A stretch of 10,464 bases of DNA from Candidatus Omnitrophota bacterium (GCA_028706795.1 JAQTVK010000019.1:1-10464), one strand, 5' to 3'. Counted from the first letter of the stretch, positions 1 through 5,940 are shown. Made by a program: numbers and translations. The notes: generated by a model from the letters alone, not told the origin.

Positions 1-78
1 GAAGTGCTCAAACAGCAGAAACTGGTATTGACCCAGAAGGCGCTTGTTGCGCTCACTAAAATATTGGTGAAACAATGA
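1..78 (+). CDS. rplD: 50S ribosomal protein L4 (uL4), C-terminal end only
   Basis: The window opens inside a gene. Frame 1 reads EVLKQQKLVLTQKALVALTK and a few more residues to a TGA at 76-78. The pattern D/E-VLK-x-x-K-LVLT-x-x-AL is the usual C-terminal strand and helix of bacterial L4, and L4 is the expected gene just before L23 in the S10 cluster. L4 binds domain I of 23S rRNA early in assembly and, in E. coli, also represses its own operon; no regulatory part is visible here. Only about 25 residues are present, so the call rests on this short tail plus gene order. Its stop overlaps the ATG at 75 (ATGA junction), which is the expected coupled start of rplW. Confidence 0.85.
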   Translation, partial: EVLKQQKLVLTQKALVALTKILVKQ

Positions 79-131
79 TACAGAAATTCAAGATATTGAA
101 GGGACTGCTCCATTCGGAGTAGGGTTCCACG
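75..131 (+). other. rplW: 5' part of rplW interrupted by an in-frame amber codon
   Basis: An ATG at 75 overlaps the rplD stop and has GGTGA at 66-70 as a ribosome binding site. It reads MIQKFKILKGLLHSE and then meets TAG at 120-122, in the same frame as the L23 body that follows. Read through, the segment gives ILKGLLHSE*GSTLLP running straight into NKYIFEVD. This lines up without gaps with recalled bacterial L23 N-termini such as B. subtilis DVLKRPVITERSADL. The stop sits where L23 has the conserved Lys/Arg of [ST]E[KR], so an AAG to TAG change would explain it. With readthrough L23 would be 93 residues, the usual size (E. coli 100, B. subtilis about 95). This stretch is therefore the true start of rplW, separated from the rest by one stop codon that is either an error, a mutation or a recoding event. 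Confidence 0.8.
116..124 (+). promoter_or_regulatory. Possible ribosome binding site for restart at TTG 132
   Basis: GGAG at 116-119, the amber codon at 120-122 and GG at 123-124 together make a purine-rich GGAGTAGGG just upstream of TTG at 132. The spacer is 7 bases from the last G, or 12 from the GGAG core. It could support restart right after termination at the TAG. The purines also simply encode SE*G of the L23 reading frame, so the match may be chance. Confidence 0.35.
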
Positions 132-356
132 TTGCTGCCTTTCAACAAGTATATATTTGAGGTCGATAAGCGCGCCAACAAGACCGAGATACGGAAGGCC
201 GTAGAGATAGCTTACAAGGTCAAGGTGAAAGACGTCAACACCATGGTAATGTCGGGCAAGTGGCGCAGGGTAAGGTTCAAGCCGGGCAAGACGCCTGATT
301 GGAAGAAGGCGATAGTCACATTGCGCAAGGGCGACAAGATAGACGTAACGACATAA
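132..356 (+). CDS. rplW: 50S ribosomal protein L23 (uL23), body after an in-frame stop
   Basis: L23 binds domain III of 23S rRNA and lines the polypeptide exit, where trigger factor and SRP dock. The open part starts at the only credible downstream start, TTG 132, giving 74 residues. NKYIFEVDKRANKTEI, then AVEIAYKVKVKDVNTM, then TPDWKKAIVTL are the standard L23 signatures, including the VNTM turn and the final strand before GDKID. The family is normally 93-100 residues. The missing part lies just upstream in the same frame, behind a TAG at 120-122. A protein begun at TTG would lack the first helix and the Glu that matches E. coli L23 Glu18, the trigger factor contact. The gene is therefore either damaged in this sequence, mis-sequenced, or expressed by readthrough or restart. 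The identity is certain; the start is not. It ends in TAA, 10 bases before rplB. Confidence 0.9.
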   Translation: MLPFNKYIFEVDKRANKTEIRKAVEIAYKVKVKDVNTMVMSGKWRRVRFKPGKTPDWKKAIVTLRKGDKIDVTT

Positions 357-366
357 GGTAAAGCAA

Positions 367-1191
367 ATGCTAAAGACATATAAACCATATACGAAATCAA
401 GAAGGTGGATGACATCGTCGGATTTCTCGATGCTGACGAAGAAAGAGCCGGAGAAGAACCTTCTTATGCCGAAGAGGAAGAAAGCCGGGCGCAATAACCA
501 CGGCCATGTGACCGTTCGCCATCAGGGCGGCGGCCATAAGAGGATGATCAGGATAGTTGATTTTAAGCGTGACAAGGTCGGCATACCTTCTAAGGTCATC
601 GCGCTCGAGTATGATCCGAACAGGTCGGCTTTCCTTGGTCTGCTGGAATATGAGGGCGGAGAGCGGAGGTATATCATAGCTCCGGTTGACCTGAAAGTAG
701 GCGATAGCGTAATGTCAGGGCCTGATGCCGATATCAAACCCGGCAACGCGCTTCCGATAAAAAATATACCGGTCGGTACATTTGTACATAATATCGAGCT
801 GGTCAAAGGGACCGGCGCGAAGATCGTCCGTTCGGCGGGAACGAGCGCGCAGCTCATGGCAAAGGAAGGCGAGTACGCGAACATTAAACTGCCTTCGGGC
901 GAGATACGACTCATCCACCTGGATTGCTACGCGACGATCGGCCAGGTAGGAAACGTCGAGCACGGCACGATATCGATAGGAAAAGCCGGAAGGAAGAGAT
1001 GGATGGGTATACGCCCGACGGTCCGCGGCGTGGCGATGAACCCGCACGACCATCCGCACGGCGGCGGCGAAGGCAAGTCCGGGCAGGGCAATCCTCATCC
1101 GGTTTCACGCGAAGGCATGCTTGCGAAGGGTTTCAGGACAAGGAGAGCCGGCAAGTATTCCGACAGATTGATAATCAAGCGGAGGAGATAA
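367..1191 (+). CDS. rplB: 50S ribosomal protein L2 (uL2)
   Basis: L2 is a primary 23S rRNA-binding protein that bridges the subunits and supports the peptidyl transferase centre. The 274 residues match the family length (E. coli 273). The N-terminus has KTYKPYTKSRRWMTSSDF, followed by the basic GRNNHGHVTVRHQGGGHKR stretch (about 41-59) and the OB-like domain with FKRDK and ALEYDPNRSAFL. The SH3-like domain follows (about residues 120-195), with PVGTFVHNIEL and RSAGTSAQLMA. The C-terminal tail carries VRGVAMNPHDHPHGGGEG (from residue 219), including His229, equivalent by position to the E. coli His implicated in ribosome activity, and ends SDRLIIKRRR. The ATG at 367 follows an AAGG-like site. 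Intact and conventional. The next gene, rpsS, starts 3 bases after its TAA. Confidence 0.98.
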   Translation: MLKTYKPYTKSRRWMTSSDFSMLTKKEPEKNLLMPKRKKAGRNNHGHVTVRHQGGGHKRMIRIVDFKRDKVGIPSKVIALEYDPNRSAFLGLLEYEGGERRYIIAPVDLKVGDSVMSGPDADIKPGNALPIKNIPVGTFVHNIELVKGTGAKIVRSAGTSAQLMAKEGEYANIKLPSGEIRLIHLDCYATIGQVGNVEHGTISIGKAGRKRWMGIRPTVRGVAMNPHDHPHGGGEGKSGQGNPHPVSREGMLAKGFRTRRAGKYSDRLIIKRRR

Positions 1192-1194
1192 TAG

Positions 1195-1476
1195 ATGGGA
1201 CGTTCGGCTAAAAAAGGGCCGTTTGTTGAAGCAAAACTGCTCAAGAAGATAGAGACTATGAAGGGCGAGAAGAAGCCCGTCAAGACATGGTCGAGAAGGT
1301 CGACCGTCGTCCCGGAATTCATCGGTTATACTTTCCTGGTCCATAACGGGAACAAGTTCATCCCGGTTTTCGTCACCGAGAATATGGTAGGGCACAAGCT
1401 CGGGGAGTTCGCACCGACGAGGACGTTCAGGAAGCACGGCGGCGTCAAGGCAAAAGAAGCGCCGGCTGTCACATAA
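1195..1476 (+). CDS. rpsS: 30S ribosomal protein S19 (uS19)
   Basis: S19 sits in the head of the 30S subunit with S13, near the A-site tRNA. The 93 residues match the family. RSAKKGPFVEAKLLKKI at the N-terminus, TWSRRSTVVPEFIG in the middle (31-44), NGNKFIPVFVTENMVGHKLG (51-70) and EFAPTRTFRKHG (71-82) are the textbook S19 motifs. A short variable tail ends APAVT. The start ATG lies 3 bases after the rplB stop and uses the GGAGGAG at 1181-1187 that lies inside the end of rplB, so translation of the two is likely coupled. Nothing unusual. Confidence 0.98.
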   Translation: MGRSAKKGPFVEAKLLKKIETMKGEKKPVKTWSRRSTVVPEFIGYTFLVHNGNKFIPVFVTENMVGHKLGEFAPTRTFRKHGGVKAKEAPAVT

Positions 1477-1497
1477 ACCAGAGGATAACTAAAAGAG

Positions 1498-1911
1498 ATG
1501 GTATCAGCAGGAAGAGCAGTAGCTAAATACATCAAGACATCCCCTTATAAGATGCGCAAGGTCATGGACCTCATCAGGGGCAAGGACGTGAATTCGGCGC
1601 TTGGCCTTTTGGAGAACGTCGAGAAACGCTGCCGCATCTACCTGATCCGCGCGCTGAAATCGGCCGTCGCGTCGGCGAAACAAGGCGGTAAGGTAAAGCA
1701 GGATGACCTTTTTATCTGGAAGATCACCGCCGACGACGGTCCCATAATGAGGCGGTACAAGGCCCAGGCTATGGGCAGGGCTACGATGATACGGAAGAGG
1801 ACGAGCCATATAATCATCGAGCTGGGCCATGCGGAAACACCGATAAAGAAGAGCCACGCCGCAGCCGGGGCTAAAGGCGAAGCGCCAAAAACGGGAAAGA
1901 GGAGGAGTTAG
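1498..1911 (+). CDS. rplV: 50S ribosomal protein L22 (uL22) with basic C-terminal tail
   Basis: L22 spans all six domains of 23S rRNA, and its long beta-hairpin lines the exit tunnel near the macrolide site. The core runs from ARAVAK-like GRAVAKYIKTSPYKMRKVMD (5-24), through IRGKDVNSALGLL, to the hairpin DDGPIMRRYKAQAMGRATMI (79-98) and strand RTSHIIIEL. The common family body ends near residue 110 (E. coli L22 has 110). Here about 27 more residues follow, rich in Ala, Lys and Gly and ending TGKRRS, a low-complexity basic tail. Its ATG has GAGG at 1481-1484 upstream. Its TAG stop shares one base with the GTG start of rpsC. Intact. Confidence 0.97.
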   Translation: MVSAGRAVAKYIKTSPYKMRKVMDLIRGKDVNSALGLLENVEKRCRIYLIRALKSAVASAKQGGKVKQDDLFIWKITADDGPIMRRYKAQAMGRATMIRKRTSHIIIELGHAETPIKKSHAAAGAKGEAPKTGKRRS

Positions 1912-2615
1912 TGGGTCATAAAGTAAATCCGATATCGATGAGGTTGGGGTATATCAAGAACTGGAAATCGCGCTGGTTTTCCAAGAAGAAGGGGTTTGCC
2001 GATTTCCTCCACGAGGATCTCGAGGTCCGCAAATACGTAAAGAAGAATTTTTCCGCCGCGGGCATATCATCGATTGATATTGAACGCGCCAGCAACAGGG
2101 CGAAGGTCATAATATATACCGCCAGGCCGGGCATCATAATCGGCAGGAAGGGCGCCGATATCGACCGCTTGCGCGACGACCTCCAGGACAAGACAAAGAA
2201 AGAGATATATATAGAGATAAAAGAGGTAAAGAACCCCTCTATCGAAGCCCAGCTCGTGGCGGAGAATATCGCCTTCCAGCTGGAGAAACGCATCGCCTTC
2301 AGGCGCGCCATGAAGAAAGCGGTCCAGCAGGCGATGAATTCCGGCGCCTTGGGCATAAAGGTCAAGTGCGCGGGAAGGCTCGGCGGCGCAGAGATGTCCC
2401 GTACCGAGGGCTATAAAGAGGGAAAGGTCCCGCTCCAGACATTCAGGGCGGATATAGATTATGGTTTCACGGAGGCGCATACTACTTACGGCCTCATAGG
2501 CATAAAATCGTGGATATATAAGGGTGATATCCTTGATAAGAAAGACGCCAATAAGGCATCATCCGAGGAGGCCGGGGCGACCGGCAAGGCGACCGAGGCC
2601 CCTTCGCAGAGTTAA
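1911..2615 (+). CDS. rpsC: 30S ribosomal protein S3 (uS3)
   Basis: S3 forms the mRNA entry of the 30S subunit with S4 and S5. The gene starts at GTG, sharing one base with the rplV stop (TAGTG), behind a strong GGAGGAG. The protein opens GHKVNPISMRLG, the near-invariant S3 start, which fixes the start codon. The type-2 KH domain has GIIIGRKGADI with the GRKG loop at 78-81. The helix FRRAMKKAVQQ (130-140) has R131, R132 and K135 at the positions tied to mRNA helicase activity in E. coli S3. The C-terminal domain includes AGRLGGAEMSRTEGYKEG, LQTFRADIDYG and GIKSWIYKGDI. A tail of about 25 residues, acidic and Ala/Thr/Ser rich, is lineage-variable. Length 234, close to E. coli (233). Confidence 0.98.
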   Translation: MGHKVNPISMRLGYIKNWKSRWFSKKKGFADFLHEDLEVRKYVKKNFSAAGISSIDIERASNRAKVIIYTARPGIIIGRKGADIDRLRDDLQDKTKKEIYIEIKEVKNPSIEAQLVAENIAFQLEKRIAFRRAMKKAVQQAMNSGALGIKVKCAGRLGGAEMSRTEGYKEGKVPLQTFRADIDYGFTEAHTTYGLIGIKSWIYKGDILDKKDANKASSEEAGATGKATEAPSQS

Positions 2616-2631
2616 TCGAGGAGTTTTATAG

Positions 2632-3054
2632 ATGGCGATATTTCCCAAGAGAGTAAAATACAGGAAGTCACAAAGAGGCAGGCGCAAGGGCGTAGCGATG
2701 ACCGGTTCGTCGATAGCCTTCGGCGAATACGGCCTCCAGTGCCTTGAGAACGGCTGGATAAAGAATACGCAGATAGAGGCGGCAAGGGTAGTCATCTCGC
2801 GCCACCTTAAAGGCGGCGGCAAGGCTTGGATAAGGATATTCCCTGACAAACCCGTCAGCAAGAAACCCGCCGAAACGAGGATGGGTAAAGGAAAAGGCAT
2901 GACCGACCACTGGGTCGCCGTCATAAAGCGCGGCAGGATCCTTTTTGAGGTCGAGGGCCTTCCCGAGTCGATAGCCAAAGAGGCGATGCGTCTCGCTTCA
3001 TCGAAGCTCCCCTTAAAAACTAAATTCGTGGCGAGAGCGAAAGCTGCCGCATAA
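2632..3054 (+). CDS. rplP: 50S ribosomal protein L16 (uL16)
   Basis: L16 helps shape the A site of the large subunit and joins late in assembly. The 140 residues match the family (E. coli 136). PKRVKYRKSQRGRRKG (5-20) and GSSIAFGEYGLQ (25-36) are the L16 opening. RHLKGGGKAWIRIFPDKPV and TRMGKGKGMTDHWVA follow. Arg83 in TRMGKGKG corresponds to the Arg hydroxylated in E. coli L16; whether it is modified here cannot be seen. The end, AMRLASSKLPLKTKFV, is standard, with a short Ala/Lys tail. The start ATG has GAGGAG (2618-2623) about 8 bases upstream. Intact. Confidence 0.98.
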   Translation: MAIFPKRVKYRKSQRGRRKGVAMTGSSIAFGEYGLQCLENGWIKNTQIEAARVVISRHLKGGGKAWIRIFPDKPVSKKPAETRMGKGKGMTDHWVAVIKRGRILFEVEGLPESIAKEAMRLASSKLPLKTKFVARAKAAA

Positions 3055-3074
3055 CCCCGGGGAAATCACTTAAG

Positions 3075-3275
3075 ATGCCACTGAAAACACAGGAATTAAG
3101 GAATATGGCGGCGGAAGAGCTGAAAGCGAAATATAACTCGCTTATCGAGGCCCTTTTCAAGTTGAACCAGCAGGCTAAGATCGGGAAGCTGGAAAAGCCG
3201 GACCAGATCCGCCAGATGAAGAAGGATATCGCGCGGATATTGACCATAATAAGGGAAAAGGATATCAAGATATGA
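3075..3275 (+). CDS. rpmC: 50S ribosomal protein L29 (uL29)
   Basis: L29 lies beside L23 at the tunnel exit. The 66 residues form two long helices: LRNMAAEELKAKYNSLIEAL and then KLEKPDQIRQMKKDIARILT, the standard L29 layout, with the conserved I-R-x-x-[KR]-K-x-I-A-R-[IV] run in the second helix. The 20 bases before it hold GGGGAAA at 3059-3065, a weak and rather distant ribosome binding site, so coupling to rplP may help. It ends in an ATGA overlap with rpsQ. Small but secure by sequence and position. Confidence 0.96.
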   Translation: MPLKTQELRNMAAEELKAKYNSLIEALFKLNQQAKIGKLEKPDQIRQMKKDIARILTIIREKDIKI

Positions 3276-3520
3276 ACGAAAGAGGGAACAGGAAAGAATT
3301 ATTAGGTGTAGTGACCAGCGACAAGATGATGAACACCATCGTCGTAAAGGTCGAGTCGTTCTCAAAGCACTCGGCCTACAAGAGGACCATCCGCAGCGTG
3401 AAAAAATTCAAGGTCCATGACGAAGAGAAGAAGGCGAAGATCGGGGACAGGGTAAAGATAGTCGAAACCCGTCCCATTTCCAAAGACAAAAGATGGAGAT
3501 TGGTTGAGGTCCTGAAATGA
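3272..3520 (+). CDS. rpsQ: 30S ribosomal protein S17 (uS17)
   Basis: S17 is a primary 16S rRNA-binding protein with an OB fold in the 30S body. The 82 residues carry RKELLGVVTSDKMMNTIVVKV (7-27), the first strands of the fold. The conserved KKFKVHDEE and IGDRVKIVETRPISKDKRW (57-75) follow. The ATG at 3272 overlaps the rpmC stop by four bases, as its own stop does with rplN, so it is probably translated by coupling on both sides. Nothing unusual. Confidence 0.97.
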   Translation: MNERGNRKELLGVVTSDKMMNTIVVKVESFSKHSAYKRTIRSVKKFKVHDEEKKAKIGDRVKIVETRPISKDKRWRLVEVLK

Positions 3521-3885
3521 TACAGTTGCGTTCCATATTGGTGGTAGCCGATAATACCGGCGCGAAGAAGGCCGCCATGATACAGGTCCTGGGCCGCCAG
3601 GGCAAGGTAATGGCCGATCTCGGGGACATAATCAAGATCCACATAAAGGAATCGACCCCGGATGCGATAGTGAAGAAAGGCGAAGTCGCCAACGCTGTCG
3701 TGGTAAGGCTGAAATCCCCGACCAGGAGGTCCGACGGTTCTTATCTCAGGTTCGACAGCAACGCTATCGTAATAATCGATGCCCAGAAGAACCCCAGGGG
3801 GACGAGGATATTCGGCCCCGTCGCCAGGGAGCTGCGCGACAGGGGTTTCTCGAAGATAATATCTTTGGCGCCAGAGGTGATATAG
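3517..3885 (+). CDS. rplN: 50S ribosomal protein L14 (uL14)
   Basis: L14 sits at the subunit interface and contacts helix 14 of 16S rRNA; it is also where the silencing factor RsfS binds in other bacteria. The 122 residues equal the usual length. MIQLRSILVVADNTGAKKA is the L14 opening, KKGEVANAVVVRLK (53-66) and FDSNAIVIID (79-88) form the core, and GTRIFGPVARELRDRGFSKI (95-114) is the signature near the end. It overlaps rpsQ by ATGA with GAGGT upstream. Its TAG stop abuts the rplX start with no spacer. Confidence 0.98.
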   Translation: MIQLRSILVVADNTGAKKAAMIQVLGRQGKVMADLGDIIKIHIKESTPDAIVKKGEVANAVVVRLKSPTRRSDGSYLRFDSNAIVIIDAQKNPRGTRIFGPVARELRDRGFSKIISLAPEVI

Positions 3886-4200
3886 ATGATAAGGATCAGG
3901 AAGAACGATACGGTAATGATAATGAAGGGTAAGGATAATGGCAAGACCGGACGCGTCATGAAGGTCCTGCAGGATGCCGGGAAGGCCATAGTCGAAGGGC
4001 GCAATTTCATCAAAAAACATGCCCACAAGACCCAGAAAAATCCCCAGGGCGGGATAATACAGATCGAAAGCCCGGTAGCGCTGTCAAATCTAATGCCCGT
4101 CTGCCCCAAATGCAACAAGCCGGTAAGGATAGGTATAGCGGCGGGTAAGGACGGCAAGAAGACGAGGATATGTTCGAAATGCAAGGAGGCGCTCGCCTGA
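3886..4200 (+). CDS. rplX: 50S ribosomal protein L24 (uL24), zinc-ribbon form
   Basis: L24 starts large-subunit assembly by binding the 5' part of 23S rRNA. The KOW motif is at the N-terminus: KNDTVMIMKGKDNGKTGRV (6-24), followed by IVEGRNFIKKHAHKTQKN and GGIIQIESPVALSNLM, all standard L24. The C-terminus carries two Cys pairs, CPKC (73-76) and CSKC (96-99), a four-cysteine zinc site found in many but not all bacterial L24; E. coli lacks it. It follows rplN directly, with AGAGGTGA as the ribosome binding site. Its TGA shares one base with the ATG of rplE. Ile is coded by ATA 8 times and ATC 3 times, with no ATT. Confidence 0.97.
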   Translation: MIRIRKNDTVMIMKGKDNGKTGRVMKVLQDAGKAIVEGRNFIKKHAHKTQKNPQGGIIQIESPVALSNLMPVCPKCNKPVRIGIAAGKDGKKTRICSKCKEALA

Positions 4201-4763
4201 TGAAGACGGACACTATTAAACCCAGGCTCTCCGAATTCTACCAAAAGGAAATAATGCCGCAGCTGGCAAAAAAATTCGGCTATAAGAACGTCTTCCAGGT
4301 ACCGCATATTAAGAAGGTCGTCGTAAATATGGGCGTCGGGAAGGGCGCCGAAGACATAAAGATACTCGAAGCGGCGCTTGCCGACCTCACTACCATAACC
4401 GGGCAGAAGCCGGTGATGACGCGCGCCAAAAAGGCCATCGCGAATTTCAAGATAAAGCAGGGCTCTCCCATAGGGTGCAAGGTAACATTGCGCGGCGCAA
4501 AGATGTATGAATTCCTGGACAGGCTGGTCAACATAGCCCTCCCCAGGATCAAGGACTTCCGCGGCGTCCCGTCCGATACCTTCGACGGGTCGGGCAATTA
4601 CGCCCTCGGCCTGCGCGAGCAGACGATATTCCCGGAGATAGAGGCAGATAAGGTCGCGGGCGTCCAGGGCATGGATGTCATTATAGTGACGAGCGCGAAA
4701 TCAAATGACGAGGCGAGGGAGATGCTGCGTCTTTTCGGCATGCCCTTTAAAAAACAAGGTTAG
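4200..4763 (+). CDS. rplE: 50S ribosomal protein L5 (uL5)
   Basis: L5 binds 5S rRNA with L18 and forms the central protuberance, contacting S13 and P-site tRNA. The start chosen is ATG 4200, which overlaps the rplX stop by one base (TGATG) and has an excellent AAGGAGG at 4183-4189. An ATG 30 bases earlier would only add residues that overlap rplX. The resulting 187 residues match the family (178-190). HIKKVVVNMGVGKGAEDIK (36-54), GQKPVMTRAKKAIANFKIKQ (68-87), LPRIKDFRGV (114-123), GLREQTIFPEIEADKV (137-152) and the final RLFGMPF are all standard. Intact. Confidence 0.97.
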   Translation: MKTDTIKPRLSEFYQKEIMPQLAKKFGYKNVFQVPHIKKVVVNMGVGKGAEDIKILEAALADLTTITGQKPVMTRAKKAIANFKIKQGSPIGCKVTLRGAKMYEFLDRLVNIALPRIKDFRGVPSDTFDGSGNYALGLREQTIFPEIEADKVAGVQGMDVIIVTSAKSNDEAREMLRLFGMPFKKQG

Positions 4764-4766
4764 GAT

Positions 4767-4952
4767 ATGGCTAAAAAATCTTTAATAGAGAAATGGAAGA
4801 GGCCGGCTAAATTTTCGGCGAGGAAATACAACAGGTGCCGGCTCTGCGGCAGGTCGGGCGGTTATTTGCGCAGGTTCGAACTGTGCCGCATTTGTTTCAG
4901 GGAATTGGCTTCTAAGGGTGAGATCCCCGGCATAACAAAAGCAAGCTGGTAA
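4767..4952 (+). CDS. rpsZ: 30S ribosomal protein S14 type Z, zinc form (uS14)
   Basis: S14 is in the 30S head next to S3 and S10. This is the short, zinc-containing form: 61 residues with C24, C27, C40 and C43 in CRLCGR and CRICF, then the typical end KGEIPGITKASW. The long zinc-free form of about 100 residues, as in E. coli, lacks these cysteines. It lies between L5 and S8, the usual place. The start ATG is 3 bases after the rplE TAG. The symbol rpsN is also used for this gene. Confidence 0.97.
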   Translation: MAKKSLIEKWKRPAKFSARKYNRCRLCGRSGGYLRRFELCRICFRELASKGEIPGITKASW

Positions 4953-4971
4953 AAATCCAAAAGGAACGTAA

Positions 4972-5361
4972 ATGTCCATTACAGATCCGATAGCTGATTT
5001 TTTGACGCTGATAAGGAACGCGACGCGCGCTAAAAAGGAAAGCGTAGATGTCGTGCAGTCAAGAATGAACAAGGAGATCCTCGAGATCCTGAAGAGGGAG
5101 GGTTATATCTCAGACTTCAAGCCCCTCGAGGAGTCCCGCAAGGTCCGCGTTTACCTGAAATACGCCTCAAACAGGAGCGTCATAAAGAACGTAAAGAAGG
5201 TATCAAGGCCGGGATTAAGAGTATATACGTCTTACGGCAAGATCCCGCACGTGTTGCGCGGGCTCGGAGTGGCTATTATATCGACCTCTAAAGGCGTAAT
5301 GACCAATAAAGAAGCCCGGGAACTTAAAGTGGGCGGCGAAATATTGTGCTATATATGGTAA
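4972..5361 (+). CDS. rpsH: 30S ribosomal protein S8 (uS8)
   Basis: S8 binds helix 21 of 16S rRNA in the 30S platform; in E. coli it also represses the spc operon by binding its mRNA near the L5 start. The 129 residues match the family. DPIADFLTLIRNA (5-17) and LKREGYISDF (40-49) are the N-terminal domain, and VSRPGLRVYTSYGKIPHV, STSKGVMTNKEAR (104-116) and GGEILCYIW are the standard C-terminal RNA-binding part. The ATG has AAAGGAA upstream. A small hairpin follows directly after its TAA. Confidence 0.98.
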   Translation: MSITDPIADFLTLIRNATRAKKESVDVVQSRMNKEILEILKREGYISDFKPLEESRKVRVYLKYASNRSVIKNVKKVSRPGLRVYTSYGKIPHVLRGLGVAIISTSKGVMTNKEARELKVGGEILCYIW

Positions 5362-5377
5362 TCCCCTGCGGGGGGAT
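5361..5377 (+). other. Small GC-rich hairpin between rpsH and rplF
   Basis: ATCCCC at 5361-5366 pairs perfectly with GGGGAT at 5372-5377 around the loop TGCGG, starting on the last base of the rpsH stop. It is followed by AAAAGGTGAAAAATG, which holds the rplF ribosome binding site, not by a run of T, so it is not an ordinary intrinsic terminator. It may space the two genes or mildly affect ribosome loading. Function unknown. Confidence 0.4.
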
Positions 5378-5389
5378 AAAAGGTGAAAA

Positions 5390-5935
5390 ATGTCAAGAGT
5401 AGGTAAGAAACCAATACAGGTAATCAAGGGCGTCAAGGTCAGCATTAACGGTGATTCCGTGATCGTGGAAGGCCCGAAAGGCAAACTTTCGCTACAGGTA
5501 CATCCCGCGATCAAGGCCGAAGTGAAAGGGGAACAAGTCATCGTGACGCCCCATGATGGCGGCGAAACGCTCAAGAACGTCGGCGCACTGCACGGCCTTA
5601 CCCGTACGCTTATCAATAACATGCTCCTGGGAGTCACCAGCGGCTATCAAAAAGAACTTGAGATACAGGGCGTAGGTTTCAGGGCCCAGGTCAGCGGGAA
5701 GAAACTTGTGTTGCTGCTGGGTTTTTCGCACCCTGTCGAGTTTCCCATCCCGGAAGGGATCGTCATAGAGGCGCCGAAACCCACGCAGTTGATCATAAAG
5801 GGCATAGACAAGCACAAAGTCGGCCAGGTCGCCGCAGAGATAAGGGATATATTCCCGCCCGAGCCGTATAAAGGCAAAGGCATAAGGTATGTCGGCGAAT
5901 ACGTGAGGAAAAAAGTAGGAAAGGCGGTAGGTTAA
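5390..5935 (+). CDS. rplF: 50S ribosomal protein L6 (uL6)
   Basis: L6 lies near the factor-binding site of the large subunit, at the sarcin-ricin loop. The 181 residues form two related domains. The first opens SRVGKKPIQVIKGVKVSING and includes VIVEGPKGKLS (24-34) and the TRTLINNMLLGVTSGYQKEL helix (71-90). The second has LEIQGVGFRAQ (90-100), GFSHPVEFPIPEGI and the end signature EPYKGKGIRYVGEYVRKKVGK (158 onward). AGGTG sits just before the ATG at 5390. Intact, with a 5-base gap to rplR. Confidence 0.98.
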   Translation: MSRVGKKPIQVIKGVKVSINGDSVIVEGPKGKLSLQVHPAIKAEVKGEQVIVTPHDGGETLKNVGALHGLTRTLINNMLLGVTSGYQKELEIQGVGFRAQVSGKKLVLLLGFSHPVEFPIPEGIVIEAPKPTQLIIKGIDKHKVGQVAAEIRDIFPPEPYKGKGIRYVGEYVRKKVGKAVG

Positions 5936-5940
5936 TACCC

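Noticed and set aside
120..122. Genome-wide reassignment of TAG to an amino acid
   Set aside because: TAG is the terminal stop of rplV, rplN, rplE, rplR, adk, map and rpmJ, each at the normal protein end. General sense use of TAG is therefore very unlikely; only local recoding, mutation or error remains.
3055..3062. CCCCGGGG palindrome between rplP and rpmC
   Set aside because: It has no loop and cannot form a useful hairpin alone. It is only 8 bases long and may just supply a weak G-rich ribosome binding site.
3376..4026. Minus-strand open frame of 216 codons opposite rpsQ, rplN and rplX
   Set aside because: It covers three conserved plus-strand genes and has no recognisable protein features. 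Long antisense frames are common in this GC-moderate, NNC/NNG-rich coding sequence.
4170..4199. Earlier ATG for rplE, adding ten residues
   Set aside because: The extra residues lie inside rplX and do not resemble L5. ATG 4200 has AAGGAGG at proper spacing and gives the usual L5 start.
4150..4260. S8 repressor site near the rplE start, as in E. coli
   Set aside because: I could not recognise the conserved S8-binding stem by eye. A covariance search would be needed, so nothing is annotated.
5361..5380. Intrinsic terminator after rpsH
   Set aside because: The hairpin is followed by AAAAGG and not by a T-run, and the operon clearly continues into rplF.
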